Positions 53,001 to 61,732 of a DNA stretch of 64,000 nt are shown one piece after another; the first letter of the stretch is position 1, and the number at the start of each line of letters is the position of its first letter. The stretch lies in contig CANNVE010000012.1 of NCBI GenBank assembly GCA_947525975.1, positions 23,602-87,601 on the forward strand, written 5' to 3'. The position numbers were made by a program, and so were the translations under genes. The stretch comes from an uncultured Muribaculaceae bacterium. GTDB taxonomy: Bacteria > Bacteroidota > Bacteroidia > Bacteroidales > Muribaculaceae. The notes beneath the pieces were generated by a model. The model was not told the DNA's origin. It saw only the letters and a list, made by a program, of their open reading frames with translations, and searched no databases.

Positions 53001-54239
53001 ATGGACCAGCTGTACACGGCCACTATCAGGCTATACGTGCTCGCCGCGCGCGCCGCCGCCGTGCGGTCGGAAAAGGTGCGCCGGATGATCCACGGTCAGA
53101 AACAGACTGTGAGCCTGCTGAAGGAGAAAGCGCCCGAAGGCGGATACGACCTGTGGGTGCATGCCGCCTCGCTCGGAGAGTTTGAGCAGGCGCGCCCGCT
53201 GATCGAGAGGCTCAAGCGCGAGCGCCCCGATATGTCGATATTGCTCACCTTCTATTCCCCCTCGGGATACGAGGTGCGCAAGAATTACGCCATGGCCGAC
53301 ACTGTGGCCTACCTCCCCTTCGACACCCCCGGGCGCGTGAGGGCTTTCCTCAACGCCGCGCGTCCGAAGATGGCCATCTTCGTAAAATACGAATTCTGGG
53401 GCAATTTCCTCGGGCAGCTGCACAAGCGCGGTGTGCCCACATACATCATCGACGCCATATTCCGCCCGGGGCAGATATTTTTCAGGCCTTGGGGCGGCCC
53501 GATGCGCGGCATATTGCACAAATACACCCATCTCTTCGTGCAGGACGAAGCCAGCCGCGAGCTTTTGTCTAAAATAGGCCTCGAAAATGTCACCGTGGCC
53601 GGCGACACACGCTTTGACCGCGTCACCGACATCATGCGCAGCACCGTGGAGTTTCCGCTCATCGAAAAGTGGAAAGGCAATCGCCAGGTGCTGATAGCGG
53701 GCAGCTCGTGGGGGCCCGACGAGGCCTGCTACGTGCCATACATCAATTCGCATCCCGAATTGCTCACCATCATCGCCCCTCATGAGTTTGACGAGCACCG
53801 GCTGGCCAGGCTCCAGGCCTCGCTCACAGCCCCGAGCATCCTATTCTCGCAGGCCGAGAAAGACGGCTTCATCCCCGAGGGCACGCGCACGGTGATCATC
53901 GACAGCTTCGGCAAGCTATCGAGCCTCTACCGATACGGCGACATGGCCCTGATCGGCGGCGGATTCGGCGTGGGCATACACAATATCAACGAGGCCGCCG
54001 TCTACGGAATGCCCGTGATTTTCGGCCCGAAGCACTACAAATTCAAGGAAGCCGCCGACCTGATAGCCTGCGGCGGCGGATACGAATACACCGACGCCCA
54101 GAGCCTGGCCTCAATCCTCGATCGGTTCACGCATGATCCGCAGGCCTTAAGGCAGGCCGGAGAGGCCGCCGGCTCATACATAAAGAAAAGCCTCGGCAGC
54201 ACCGACCTGATATATTCCGGCATTTTCGGCAAGGCTTGA
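53001..54239 (+). CDS. waaA: 3-deoxy-D-manno-octulosonic acid (Kdo) transferase
   Basis: 412 residues. It adds Kdo to lipid IVA at the inner membrane. A short N-terminal membrane-binding segment is followed by the GT30 domain: LWVHAASLGEFEQARPLIERL with the catalytic Glu in SLGEFEQ, PKMAIFVKYEFWGNFL, and the C-terminal GGGFGVGIHNINEAAVYGMPVIFGP, which matches the family phrase GGSFxxxGGHNxxEA. The GT-B fold and length fit. Starts 7 bases after gltX. Confidence 0.94.
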   Translation: MDQLYTATIRLYVLAARAAAVRSEKVRRMIHGQKQTVSLLKEKAPEGGYDLWVHAASLGEFEQARPLIERLKRERPDMSILLTFYSPSGYEVRKNYAMADTVAYLPFDTPGRVRAFLNAARPKMAIFVKYEFWGNFLGQLHKRGVPTYIIDAIFRPGQIFFRPWGGPMRGILHKYTHLFVQDEASRELLSKIGLENVTVAGDTRFDRVTDIMRSTVEFPLIEKWKGNRQVLIAGSSWGPDEACYVPYINSHPELLTIIAPHEFDEHRLARLQASLTAPSILFSQAEKDGFIPEGTRTVIIDSFGKLSSLYRYGDMALIGGGFGVGIHNINEAAVYGMPVIFGPKHYKFKEAADLIACGGGYEYTDAQSLASILDRFTHDPQALRQAGEAAGSYIKKSLGSTDLIYSGIFGKA

Positions 54240-54270
54240 GATGCTTGCCGACGCTGCCTGACGCATAAGA

Positions 54271-54328
54271 CGGCATTTCGGCGTATAGGCGCTACATGAG
54301 CGCCGAAGCGCTGAAATGCCGGTTTTGT
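54271..54328 (+). terminator. Terminator after waaA
   Basis: CGGCATTTC pairs with GAAATGCCG; an inner GGCGCT/AGCGCC hairpin adds to it, then GTTTTGTTT. Confidence 0.75.
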
Positions 54329-54382
54329 TTCCCCGCCCGTGTGAAGCCATGCCAAAATTACCATTAAAATCAAGTCTATGTG

Positions 54383-54414
54383 TTTGTCAATTCGGCAATA
54401 AATCGCTATATTTG
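54383..54414 (+). promoter_or_regulatory. Canonical promoter of the ArgC-like gene
   Basis: TTTG at 54383-54386, 20-base spacer, TATATTTG at 54407-54414. The ATG at 54467 is 52 bases after the -7 box. Confidence 0.75.
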
Positions 54415-54466
54415 CTGAATATTACGTAATTTCTTAAAAACCGAAAGCTTTCTTAAGCACCAATCT

Positions 54467-55393
54467 ATGATAAAAGCAGGAATCATCGGAGGCAGCAATC
54501 CGATGGCGGGCGAGTTGATACGCCTGCTCATCAATCACCCCGACGTGGAGATAATATGGGTGGACTCTGCCCGCTTCACAGGTCGGCTTGTCTCTGACGT
54601 GCATCATGGCCTCCTTGGAGAGACCCAGCTGCGCATCACACCCTCAGGTGCCAACCTACTCACCGACATCAACGTTCTGTTCGTGTTCCGCCATAAGGGC
54701 CAGACGCTCGAATGGCTCGCCGAGCACGAAATTCCGGAAAATCTGCGCATAGTGGACCTCAGCGTCGATATGCGCGAGCAGGCCAACGCCGAGGCCCACG
54801 ACTTTGTCTACGGCCTCCCCGAGCTCAACCGCAAGGCCATGGTGCGCGGCGCCAAAAGAGCCGTGCTGCCGCATCCGGTGGCCAATATCGCCGAGCTGTC
54901 GCTGCTGCCGCTGGCCAAGGCCGGCGCGCTGAAGGGCGATGTAAAGGTCAGCGTCGACGTGCCCCCGGTGTCGGAGCAGGCCGACGATGAAGCTGCCGTG
55001 GCCGGCGAGATAACAGCCACGCTCGCCTCGCTGGCGCCCCTGCATGACTGCGCCATACGCCTCAAGGCCTCATCAATGCCGCAGGGCAGGGTGATGACAT
55101 CGGTGGCCGAGCTGGAGTCGGGCCTCGACATAGGCGAGATCATCATGATGTTTGAAGACTTCTACGACGACCATAATTTCACCATCATATCACATGGAGA
55201 CCCATTGGCCAAAGAGGTGGAAGGCACCAACCGCTGCCTCATACACATTGAGAAGGCCGACGACCGGGTGAGGATCACCGCGTTGATGGACGCTATCCTG
55301 AAGGGAGCGGCCGGCACCGCCGTGCATGACATGAATCTCCTCTTCGGACTGCATGAGAAGGTTGGGCTTTCGCTGAAGGCCTCCGTGTTCTGA
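54467..55393 (+). CDS. ArgC-like protein (N-acetyl-gamma-glutamyl-phosphate reductase fold) lacking the catalytic Cys
   Basis: 308 residues. The Rossmann start KAGIIGGSNPMAGELIRLLINHPDVEI and the phrases HHGLLGETQLRI and DFVYGLPELNRKAM are plainly those of ArgC. The active-site motif, normally NPGCYPT, aligns with LPHPVAN (residues about 137-143), so the nucleophilic cysteine is replaced by proline; the only cysteines are elsewhere (HDCAIRL, TNRCLIHI). A matching TPH-type histidine motif is also not seen. The protein is otherwise full length and well kept, so it is probably expressed but does not do the standard thioester-forming reduction. It stands alone with its own promoter, not in an arg cluster; 64 bases separate it from the kinase gene. 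Confidence 0.8.
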   Translation: MIKAGIIGGSNPMAGELIRLLINHPDVEIIWVDSARFTGRLVSDVHHGLLGETQLRITPSGANLLTDINVLFVFRHKGQTLEWLAEHEIPENLRIVDLSVDMREQANAEAHDFVYGLPELNRKAMVRGAKRAVLPHPVANIAELSLLPLAKAGALKGDVKVSVDVPPVSEQADDEAAVAGEITATLASLAPLHDCAIRLKASSMPQGRVMTSVAELESGLDIGEIIMMFEDFYDDHNFTIISHGDPLAKEVEGTNRCLIHIEKADDRVRITALMDAILKGAAGTAVHDMNLLFGLHEKVGLSLKASVF

Positions 55394-55457
55394 AAACCAT
55401 AAAAAAAGCCGGGCATAGCCTGCGGGCCGTTGCCACAGACCAAATAAGCAAATACCT

Positions 55458-57203
55458 ATGTCGCAAGAGACCAATCAAAAACAGCTGCCCGAAGGCACCG
55501 TGCTTCATGACGGGCAGCACGAATATGAGATAATAAAAGTGCTGGGAGAGGGATCGTTCGGCATCACCTACCTCGCTTGGCTGAGGGACGCTTCTGCGCC
55601 CGGCAGCCAGCCTCGGCAAGTGGCCGTGAAGGAATTCTTCATGCACGACATCAACGGACGCCAGAACGGTCTGGTCACGAGCAGCGTGATGGACGGCATG
55701 TATGACAAATACATGCGCAAATTCAAGAACGAAGCCAGCGCGCTCAACCGCCTCAACCACGAGAACATAGTGCGCGTGCACAGCTGCTTCGAGGCTAACA
55801 ACACGGTGTACTACGCCATGGAGTTTCTCAACGGCGGAAGCATTGACGACGACCTCGCGGCCAACGGCCCGCTCCCGCAGCAGCAGGTGCTCAAGCTTGC
55901 CGCCCAGGTGGCATCGGCTTTGTCGTATCTCCACAGCTCGAATATGCTCCACCTCGACCTTAAGCCGTCAAACATCATGCTGCGCGACCGCGACCATGTG
56001 GCTCTCATAGACTTTGGCCTCGCGAAGCAATTTGATGACAGCGGCAATCCGGAGTCGAGCACCACCATAGGCGGCGGCACGCCCGGATATGCCCCCATCG
56101 AGCAGCAGAATTCGGTAGAACTCGCCAACTTTTACGGCGGAAAGTCGTCGGTGCTGCCTGTCACCATGGACATATACGCTTTCGGAGCCACCCTCTACAA
56201 GATGCTTGTGGGAAAGATGCCTCCGATGCCCGACGAAATTCTTGACAACGATGTGCTCCCGCCGCAGTGCCTCTACGAGCGCCAGGTGCGCCCCGAGCTG
56301 ATAGAGGTGCTCACAAAGGCCATGAAGCCACGCAAGAAGGACCGCTATCAGTCTGTCGCTGAGATGTATGCCGCAATCGAGCCGCTGCTTCAGCCCGGTG
56401 AGGAGGTCAAGATCTGGACCCAGGCCGACCTGAAGGCTCAGCCTGCCGCTCCGGCGCAGCCTGAGCCCCCGATGCAAAAGCCCGAGGCCGTGAGGCCCGA
56501 TGAAGGCACTGTGGTGGCCGGCGCCCAGCGTCAGAAGCCTGCCAATCCTTGGGAGACTGCGCCTTCGCAAGCCCCCGCCAACCCCTTCGGCACATCGACA
56601 GTGATGGTCGACCGCAAGAAGAAAAAAACAGAGAAAAAGCCCGACGGAGGCAATGGACAGTCAGCCGGAGGCTCAAAGTTGGGGCTCATCATAGGCGTTT
56701 GCGCCGCGCTGCTGATTGCCGCCGGCGCCATAGCCTACTTCCTCACGCGAGAGGATCAGCCCGAGGGCGAGGAGATAGTGGTGGTGGATCCGGTGCCTGC
56801 TGAAAACCCGACGCCCGTCGACACACCCGTGGCAGGCGATGACGATAAGACCGATGTCGCCGACCCCATCGTCACCGAGCCAGTCGTCACCGAACCCGTT
56901 GTAGCCGAATCCGTCGTTACCGAACCCGTCGTTGCCGAGCCTCAGGCCGAGCCGGCTAAGCCCGAAAAGCCGCAGACGCCGGCCCAGCCCAAGACGCGCA
57001 ATGTGCTTGGCGGAAAGGCTGTGTATGACGCATCGGCCCGAACCATCACATTCTCTGCCCCCTACAATCTGAAGGTGGGCGACAACGTGATCAGCCTGCC
57101 TGCCGGAGCCGTGCTTCAGAAGGTGGCGCTCCATCCCAACGGACGCCTCCGCAGCTGCGTGTATAACGGAGACAGATACGACGGCATCAACACTGCACTT
57201 TGA
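55458..57203 (+). CDS. Membrane-bound serine/threonine protein kinase
   Basis: 581 residues. The kinase domain covers about 22-320: glycine loop GEGSFG (30-35), catalytic Lys 58 in VAVKEF, HLDLKPSNIML (Asp 167 in an HLD form of HRD), DFGLAK (Asp 185) and GGTPGYAPIEQ. A Pro/Glu-rich linker follows, then one membrane helix (LGLIIGVCAALLIAAGAIAYFL, about 409-430), then an Asp/Glu/Val/Pro-rich outer linker with five 5-residue repeats (TEPVV type), and a small C-terminal domain (NVLGGKAVYDASARTITFSAPYNL...). The kinase is cytoplasmic and the C-terminal domain periplasmic. It heads a cluster with two secreted proteins and an FGE-like protein, which may be its effectors or partners. Confidence 0.93.
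   Translation: MSQETNQKQLPEGTVLHDGQHEYEIIKVLGEGSFGITYLAWLRDASAPGSQPRQVAVKEFFMHDINGRQNGLVTSSVMDGMYDKYMRKFKNEASALNRLNHENIVRVHSCFEANNTVYYAMEFLNGGSIDDDLAANGPLPQQQVLKLAAQVASALSYLHSSNMLHLDLKPSNIMLRDRDHVALIDFGLAKQFDDSGNPESSTTIGGGTPGYAPIEQQNSVELANFYGGKSSVLPVTMDIYAFGATLYKMLVGKMPPMPDEILDNDVLPPQCLYERQVRPELIEVLTKAMKPRKKDRYQSVAEMYAAIEPLLQPGEEVKIWTQADLKAQPAAPAQPEPPMQKPEAVRPDEGTVVAGAQRQKPANPWETAPSQAPANPFGTSTVMVDRKKKKTEKKPDGGNGQSAGGSKLGLIIGVCAALLIAAGAIAYFLTREDQPEGEEIVVVDPVPAENPTPVDTPVAGDDDKTDVADPIVTEPVVTEPVVAESVVTEPVVAEPQAEPAKPEKPQTPAQPKTRNVLGGKAVYDASARTITFSAPYNLKVGDNVISLPAGAVLQKVALHPNGRLRSCVYNGDRYDGINTAL
56868..56942 (+). repeat. Five 15-base tandem repeats coding for (I/V)VTEP-type units
   Basis: Five imperfect 15-base units within the kinase gene (consensus GTCGTCACCGAACCC) encode a Val/Thr/Glu/Pro linker outside the membrane. 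Whole-unit gains or losses would keep the frame. Confidence 0.75.
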
Positions 57204-57222
57204 TTAAAAGCGAGATACTGAA

Positions 57223-58314
57223 TTGAAGCGGTTAGTGATAGTCATGGCCTTGTGTGTGGCGTTCTGCGCGATTTCGGCGCAGACACGCTATGCCACCGCG
57301 CGTCTGCGCGGCATGGCCGATGCTTTGGGCCTGACGGCGCAGATAGCCTCGCTGCCCGACGGCGACTATCGCGAAGGATTCGCCTACGCTTCATTTCCGC
57401 TGCACCTGATCATAGACCGGGGCACGGTGAGCCACATAGGCTGGAGCCTGCCTCCTGCCGGGGCGGCGTCAGCCGCGTTGCGGTTTGTAGAGCGCCATGC
57501 CCTTGAGCAGGCTCTCTGCAAGGCCGACGCCCTCCCTGTTGATTGGGTATGCTCCGATGAGGCCTTTTGCTCCGAGGGCAAGATTGAAGATGTACTTAGG
57601 GCCGACAACGAAAACCTGACCTTCACGTGCAAAAACGTGCAAGGCAGGCAATATCAGGCCTCTTGGGCCACATCCGGCGGCAAGACGCTGTGCACAGTGG
57701 TGTTCCCCGTGAATTATGAGCTCATCAGCGGCGCCACTCTACGCGAGATGGAGAGCGACCTGTATGATTGCCTGCGGAGCCTGCCGCCGTGCACCGAGCC
57801 TATCGTGGGCTATCGGTTGCCGTCAGTTGAGGAGCCGGCTGCGGAATATACCGTAGTCAAGGGGGCGCCTCTGCCGGGCAGCCTGCTTGAGAACGCCGTG
57901 TACCTGAAGGCCGGAAAGCGCACGAAGTCTCCGCAGCTGGTGTTCGACCCCCAGCTTCCGGTCGAGACCCTTGCCAACGCCATGTCATCGACCATAGCCT
58001 CGCAGGATATAGCCGCCGAGGTGAAGATGATGATGTACGGCGTCAGCGGGCGCAACCGCAGATTCACCATGCCGCTGTCGGCATTGGTGGGGTATTTTCT
58101 GCGGCAGGGATGCTCGCCATATTGGGGAGTGATGGAGTCGGATCGCGATAGCGTCACTCTTGCCGTGAAGATGGCCAACCCCGACCTCGGATATGTGCAT
58201 TTGCTTAAGGTCACAGCCGCCCTTGACCGGCTTTTCGGCCCCGAGCCTGCGGTGGATGTCACCCTGGCCGCATACGTCAACGATAAAACTACACAAGAAA
58301 TCATATATGAGTAA
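57223..58314 (+). CDS. Secreted protein of unknown function in the kinase cluster
   Basis: 363 residues. It probably starts with TTG at 57223, giving a complete signal peptide (MKRLVIVMALCVAFCAISA); the first ATG at 57244 would shorten its basic part. The mature protein has no recognised domain; it is a mix of helix and strand with several Cys (residues about 98, 111, 117, 137, 158, 183, 193). It begins 19 bases after the kinase gene and overlaps the next gene by 8 bases, so it belongs to the kinase operon. Confidence 0.75.
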   Translation: MKRLVIVMALCVAFCAISAQTRYATARLRGMADALGLTAQIASLPDGDYREGFAYASFPLHLIIDRGTVSHIGWSLPPAGAASAALRFVERHALEQALCKADALPVDWVCSDEAFCSEGKIEDVLRADNENLTFTCKNVQGRQYQASWATSGGKTLCTVVFPVNYELISGATLREMESDLYDCLRSLPPCTEPIVGYRLPSVEEPAAEYTVVKGAPLPGSLLENAVYLKAGKRTKSPQLVFDPQLPVETLANAMSSTIASQDIAAEVKMMMYGVSGRNRRFTMPLSALVGYFLRQGCSPYWGVMESDRDSVTLAVKMANPDLGYVHLLKVTAALDRLFGPEPAVDVTLAAYVNDKTTQEIIYE

Positions 58315-59326
58315 ATTCACCGGCATATTATTGGCTCTGTGCATGCTTCTTGCATCCGCGCCCTGCGGCGCGGCTCAGGATGTGGTGCGTTTCCGCCTCC
58401 TTCCCGGCACTGTGGGCACCGGCCCCCTGCGAAACTCTATCGAGGCCAACACCTCGGCTCTGATCACAGCCATCAACAAGGCTTACGCCGACAAGAGCGC
58501 GACGATCGACTATTCCGGAATAAAGATCACCGAATACGCCAAGACCAATCTCAATGACCTTTGGGACTACAAGCATGTGCAGATGACGGGCAACTCCCAG
58601 AACGGAAAGCTATTCATCGAGAATCCCTGTCTGAAGATTCCCGGCGGATACCAGATCAGCCCCCTTTCGTGCATCATACACAAGGTGGACGGCGGCGTGC
58701 CCGAGGAGAGCGCCCTGGCATTCAATTTCGACGGCTCGGGAGCAATCATCGATGTCTCCATCACGCTCTCTACCGAGCAGCTGGGCCAGCTGATGAAGGC
58801 CGGCCTCAGCGACGTAAAGGACGAATACGCCAAGTCGATGATAGCCTACTGGATGGGGCAGCTCAAGAATGCCTACGAGGAGCGCGACATTGACTTCTTC
58901 AAGGATATGCTCAGCGACGACGCCGTGATCATCACCGGCGTGCGCAAGCCCCAGCGTGTCAGCACCGACGTTTCGGCCAAGATGACCAGCGACCAATATG
59001 TCTACTACAAGAAGACAAAGGAAGAATACATACTCAATCTCCAGAACAACGTATTCAAGAATTTCAACAGCATCAAGGTCACCTTTGAAGAGGAGGGACA
59101 GCGTGTGAAGCAGAGTGTGAGCAAGCCGAGATACTACATCGTCGACGTCACCCAGCTCTGGAACGCCGCCAACACCAAGACAGGCCGCAAATACTCTGAC
59201 AAAGGCCGCCTTTTCGTGCTTTGGGACATGGCCGACCCCGAAAAGCCCACCATCCTGGCCCGAGTGTGGCAGGCTATCGACGACACAAAGAGATGGGACT
59301 TCATCGACTTCGACAACCTCGAATGA
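58307..59326 (+). CDS. Secreted protein with possible NTF2-like domain in the kinase cluster
   Basis: 339 residues. Signal peptide MSKFTGILLALCMLLASAPCGAAQ; the start at 58307 overlaps the end of the previous gene by 8 bases. Residues about 190-335 (GQLKNAYEERDIDFFKDMLSDDAVIITG, then strands ending in RLFVLWDMADPEKPTILARVWQ) look like an NTF2-like or SnoaL-like fold, by pattern only. The N-terminal half is unrecognised. Together with the kinase, the preceding protein and the FGE-like protein, it forms a same-strand unit that may respond to the kinase, though no mechanism can be read from sequence. Confidence 0.75.
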   Translation: MSKFTGILLALCMLLASAPCGAAQDVVRFRLLPGTVGTGPLRNSIEANTSALITAINKAYADKSATIDYSGIKITEYAKTNLNDLWDYKHVQMTGNSQNGKLFIENPCLKIPGGYQISPLSCIIHKVDGGVPEESALAFNFDGSGAIIDVSITLSTEQLGQLMKAGLSDVKDEYAKSMIAYWMGQLKNAYEERDIDFFKDMLSDDAVIITGVRKPQRVSTDVSAKMTSDQYVYYKKTKEEYILNLQNNVFKNFNSIKVTFEEEGQRVKQSVSKPRYYIVDVTQLWNAANTKTGRKYSDKGRLFVLWDMADPEKPTILARVWQAIDDTKRWDFIDFDNLE

Positions 59327-59380
59327 CACATCCGCGCCACTCGCTTATTGATCTGAAAACAAACAATAAAACTCCATAAT

Positions 59381-60511
59381 ATGAAAAAACTGCTATTTAC
59401 ATTCGCTATGCTTTTCGGCTTTCTTTTCAGTTATGCCGACGGTGAGCTCGAAGCCACCACTCCCGAGTTGCAACCTTCCGACATGTCGTTCGTGCAGGAG
59501 TTGCAGAAAGACGGACGCCTCAGCGGAGGCACCCTCGTGAAGGTGCGTTCAGGACTCGACAATCTCCAGTTCTACGGCTGGGTCATCAAGGCCGAGCAGC
59601 GCCGCCCCGGCGAATATTGGGTATTCCTCGAGACTGCCGGCGGAAAGCTGCAGGTGGCTGCCGAGGGATTCGCCCCCGTCGACATCGAGATCACTGACGA
59701 GACCCCCGAAAAGGTTTACCTCGTGACTGTCAAGGGCGGAGCCGACGCCGGAGCGCCGCAGTTTGACTACGTGCACATCGACCTGCCCGCCATCGGCAAT
59801 CAGACCCACCCCGGCTTTGACATGGCCCTGGTGAAGAGCGGACGCTTCATGATGGGCGCCACCCCCGACCAGCACAGCAACGAAGGCGACGAGAAGCCCG
59901 CCCACCGCGTGCTCATCTCGCATGACTATTACATCGGCGAGACCGAGGTGACACAGTCGCTTTGGGAATACGTCATGGGCAATAACCCCTCCACCATCAA
60001 GGACAAGAGCATCGAGCTCCCCGTGGAGAATATCTCTTGGGAAGAGGCCCACGAATTCTGCAATATGCTCAGCCGCCTCACAGGCAAGAAATTCCGTCTC
60101 CCCACCGAGGCTGAATGGGAATACGCCGCCCGTGGAGGCCACGCATCGAAAGGCACCACCTACAGCGGAAGCAACGACCCCAAGGCCATCGGCTGGCATG
60201 CCGACAACAGCAATCTGCGCCCCCATGCCGTGAAGACCCTCGCCCCCAACGAGCTCGGCATCTACGACATGAGCGGCAACGTATATGAGCTCTGCGAAGA
60301 CTCGAAAGAGAACTACAAGGATAAGGGCGAGCAGCGCGATCCCCTCGTAGACAAGGGCGCCAACTCGGAGCGTGTGCGCCGCGGCGGATCCTGGGACGCC
60401 AAGGCTGACTGCATGCGCTGCGCCTACCGCCGCCGCGTGCCCGTGAAGAACGGCCAGCACCCCGGCGAAGGCGACACCGGCCTGCGCCTCGTCATGGAAG
60501 TCGCTGAGTGA
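59381..60511 (+). CDS. Secreted FGE-sulfatase-like (SUMF1) domain protein
   Basis: 376 residues. Signal peptide MKKLLFTFAMLFGFLFSYA. A beta-rich, PEGA-like part covers about 30-135. The FGE-like domain (about 150-375) has SGRFMMGATPDQHSNEGDEKPAHRV, ITETEVTQSLW-type phrase (GETEVTQSLWEYVMG), RLPTEAEWEYAARGG, GIYDMSGNVYELCED and RVRRGGSWDAKADCMRCAYRRR. The first catalytic cysteine of true formylglycine-generating enzymes (GGSFxC) is absent here (GGSWDA), so sulfatase activation is unlikely; such domains often act as binding or effector modules. It is 54 bases after the NTF2-like gene, likely in the same operon. Confidence 0.9.
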   Translation: MKKLLFTFAMLFGFLFSYADGELEATTPELQPSDMSFVQELQKDGRLSGGTLVKVRSGLDNLQFYGWVIKAEQRRPGEYWVFLETAGGKLQVAAEGFAPVDIEITDETPEKVYLVTVKGGADAGAPQFDYVHIDLPAIGNQTHPGFDMALVKSGRFMMGATPDQHSNEGDEKPAHRVLISHDYYIGETEVTQSLWEYVMGNNPSTIKDKSIELPVENISWEEAHEFCNMLSRLTGKKFRLPTEAEWEYAARGGHASKGTTYSGSNDPKAIGWHADNSNLRPHAVKTLAPNELGIYDMSGNVYELCEDSKENYKDKGEQRDPLVDKGANSERVRRGGSWDAKADCMRCAYRRRVPVKNGQHPGEGDTGLRLVMEVAE

Positions 60512-60545
60512 TCTCCCGCTCGGTTGCTTTCAATAACAAAATAGC

Positions 60546-60588
60546 GTAATCCCGGGCATCCCGCCAATGGCGGGATGCCCGGGATTAC
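60546..60588. terminator. 20-base-pair perfect hairpin, possible terminator or REP element
   Basis: A 20-base arm beginning GTAATCCCGGGC is exactly complementary to 60569-60588 around an AAT loop. Only a weak T stretch follows, so it may be a repeat element or mRNA stabiliser rather than a classic terminator. Confidence 0.55.
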
Positions 60589-60615
60589 CGGAATTTACAC
60601 TTAAACGATATTGAT

Positions 60616-61632
60616 ATGCGAAAGTTGATAATGGCCATGATGGTGGCCATAATGTGCTCTGCGGCAGCCTCCGCCGCCGGCAGGGTGAAATTCAAGAACG
60701 ATGGCTCGCTGCGTATAGTGCAGTTCACCGACAACCACCTGATCCAGGGCAATAAGCAATACCGCGACATCCTCAACGGTGTGCAGTCGGTCATCGACGT
60801 CGAGAAGCCTGACCTTGTCATCTTCACCGGCGACCAGGTCTACTCCAACGGCGTGCGCGAGAGCATGGTCGACCTGATCAACGTGATAAAGTCGCGCAAC
60901 ATCCCCTTCGCCGTCGTCTTCGGCAATCATGACCACCAATTCGATATGTCGCTCGACGAAATCTACGATCTCTGCCAGTCGGCTCCGCGCAGCCTTATGC
61001 CGAAGCGTACCGAAAGCGGCAAGTATGACTTTGTGATCGAGGTGGAGTCGGCCTACAACCCCCGCACCAAGTATCTGCTCTATTGCATGGACACCCATGA
61101 CCATAACCCCCTCGGCAAGGGATATGACTGGCTTAAGGTCGACCAGATCGAGTGGTACAAGAAAGAGGGCGACGCCCATGCCGACAAGAACGGCCTGCTG
61201 CCTTCGATGCTCTTCATCCACATCCCGCTGCCCGAGTATGCGCTGGCTGTGCATGACAAGAACGCCGACAAGGTGAAGAAGCCCATGCTCGGCACAAAGG
61301 GCGAGGGCATCGCCCACAGCACATTCAATTCAGGAATGTTCCTGACCATGCTTAACCGTGGCGACGTGCGCGCAGTATTCTGCGGCCATGACCACGACAA
61401 CGACTTCACCGTGGAGCTTCTGGGCATGCTCCTGGGCTATGGACGCTTCGGCGGCATCAAGGAGCCTTACGGCAAGCTCTCCAACGGCGCCCGCGTGATC
61501 GAGCTCAAGGAGCAGACTCCCGATGTGTTCGAGACATGGGTGCGCCTGGCCGACGGATCTGAAATCAACCGCCAGACATTCCACTACCGCAGCATCCCCG
61601 ACACGAAAGAAGCCCCCGAATTGGCTAAATGA
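60616..61632 (+). CDS. Secreted metallophosphoesterase
   Basis: 338 residues. Signal peptide [20 protein letters not shown]. The calcineurin-like phosphoesterase motifs are in order: [22 protein letters not shown], a HIPLPE metal ligand region and CGHDHDND. These ligate two metal ions in phosphomono- or diesterases. The family is common in the Bacteroidetes periplasm; the substrate is unknown. The gene has its own hairpin upstream and is followed by the lysS promoter region. Confidence 0.9.
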   Translation: MRKLIMAMMVAIMCSAAASAAGRVKFKNDGSLRIVQFTDNHLIQGNKQYRDILNGVQSVIDVEKPDLVIFTGDQVYSNGVRESMVDLINVIKSRNIPFAVVFGNHDHQFDMSLDEIYDLCQSAPRSLMPKRTESGKYDFVIEVESAYNPRTKYLLYCMDTHDHNPLGKGYDWLKVDQIEWYKKEGDAHADKNGLLPSMLFIHIPLPEYALAVHDKNADKVKKPMLGTKGEGIAHSTFNSGMFLTMLNRGDVRAVFCGHDHDNDFTVELLGMLLGYGRFGGIKEPYGKLSNGARVIELKEQTPDVFETWVRLADGSEINRQTFHYRSIPDTKEAPELAK

Positions 61633-61698
61633 CGGCTCCCGACCCTCGCCGAGGCCAAAATTAGGCCGCTATATTCAGCGTAATCCAAGTTTTTTCGT

Positions 61699-61706
61699 TA
61701 ATTTTG
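61699..61706 (+). promoter_or_regulatory. -7 box for lysS
   Basis: TAATTTTG, 27 bases before the lysS ATG at 61733. Confidence 0.55.
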
Positions 61707-61732
61707 CAAAGAATATACAAACTCCATATACA

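Noticed and set aside
51443..53023. 526-codon open frame antisense to gltX
   Set aside because: Shadow of gltX; His/Val/Leu/Glu-rich composition typical of an antisense frame, with no domain.
59381..60511. True formylglycine-generating enzyme for sulfatases
   Set aside because: The first catalytic cysteine is missing (GGSWDA instead of GGSFxC) and no sulfatase gene is nearby.
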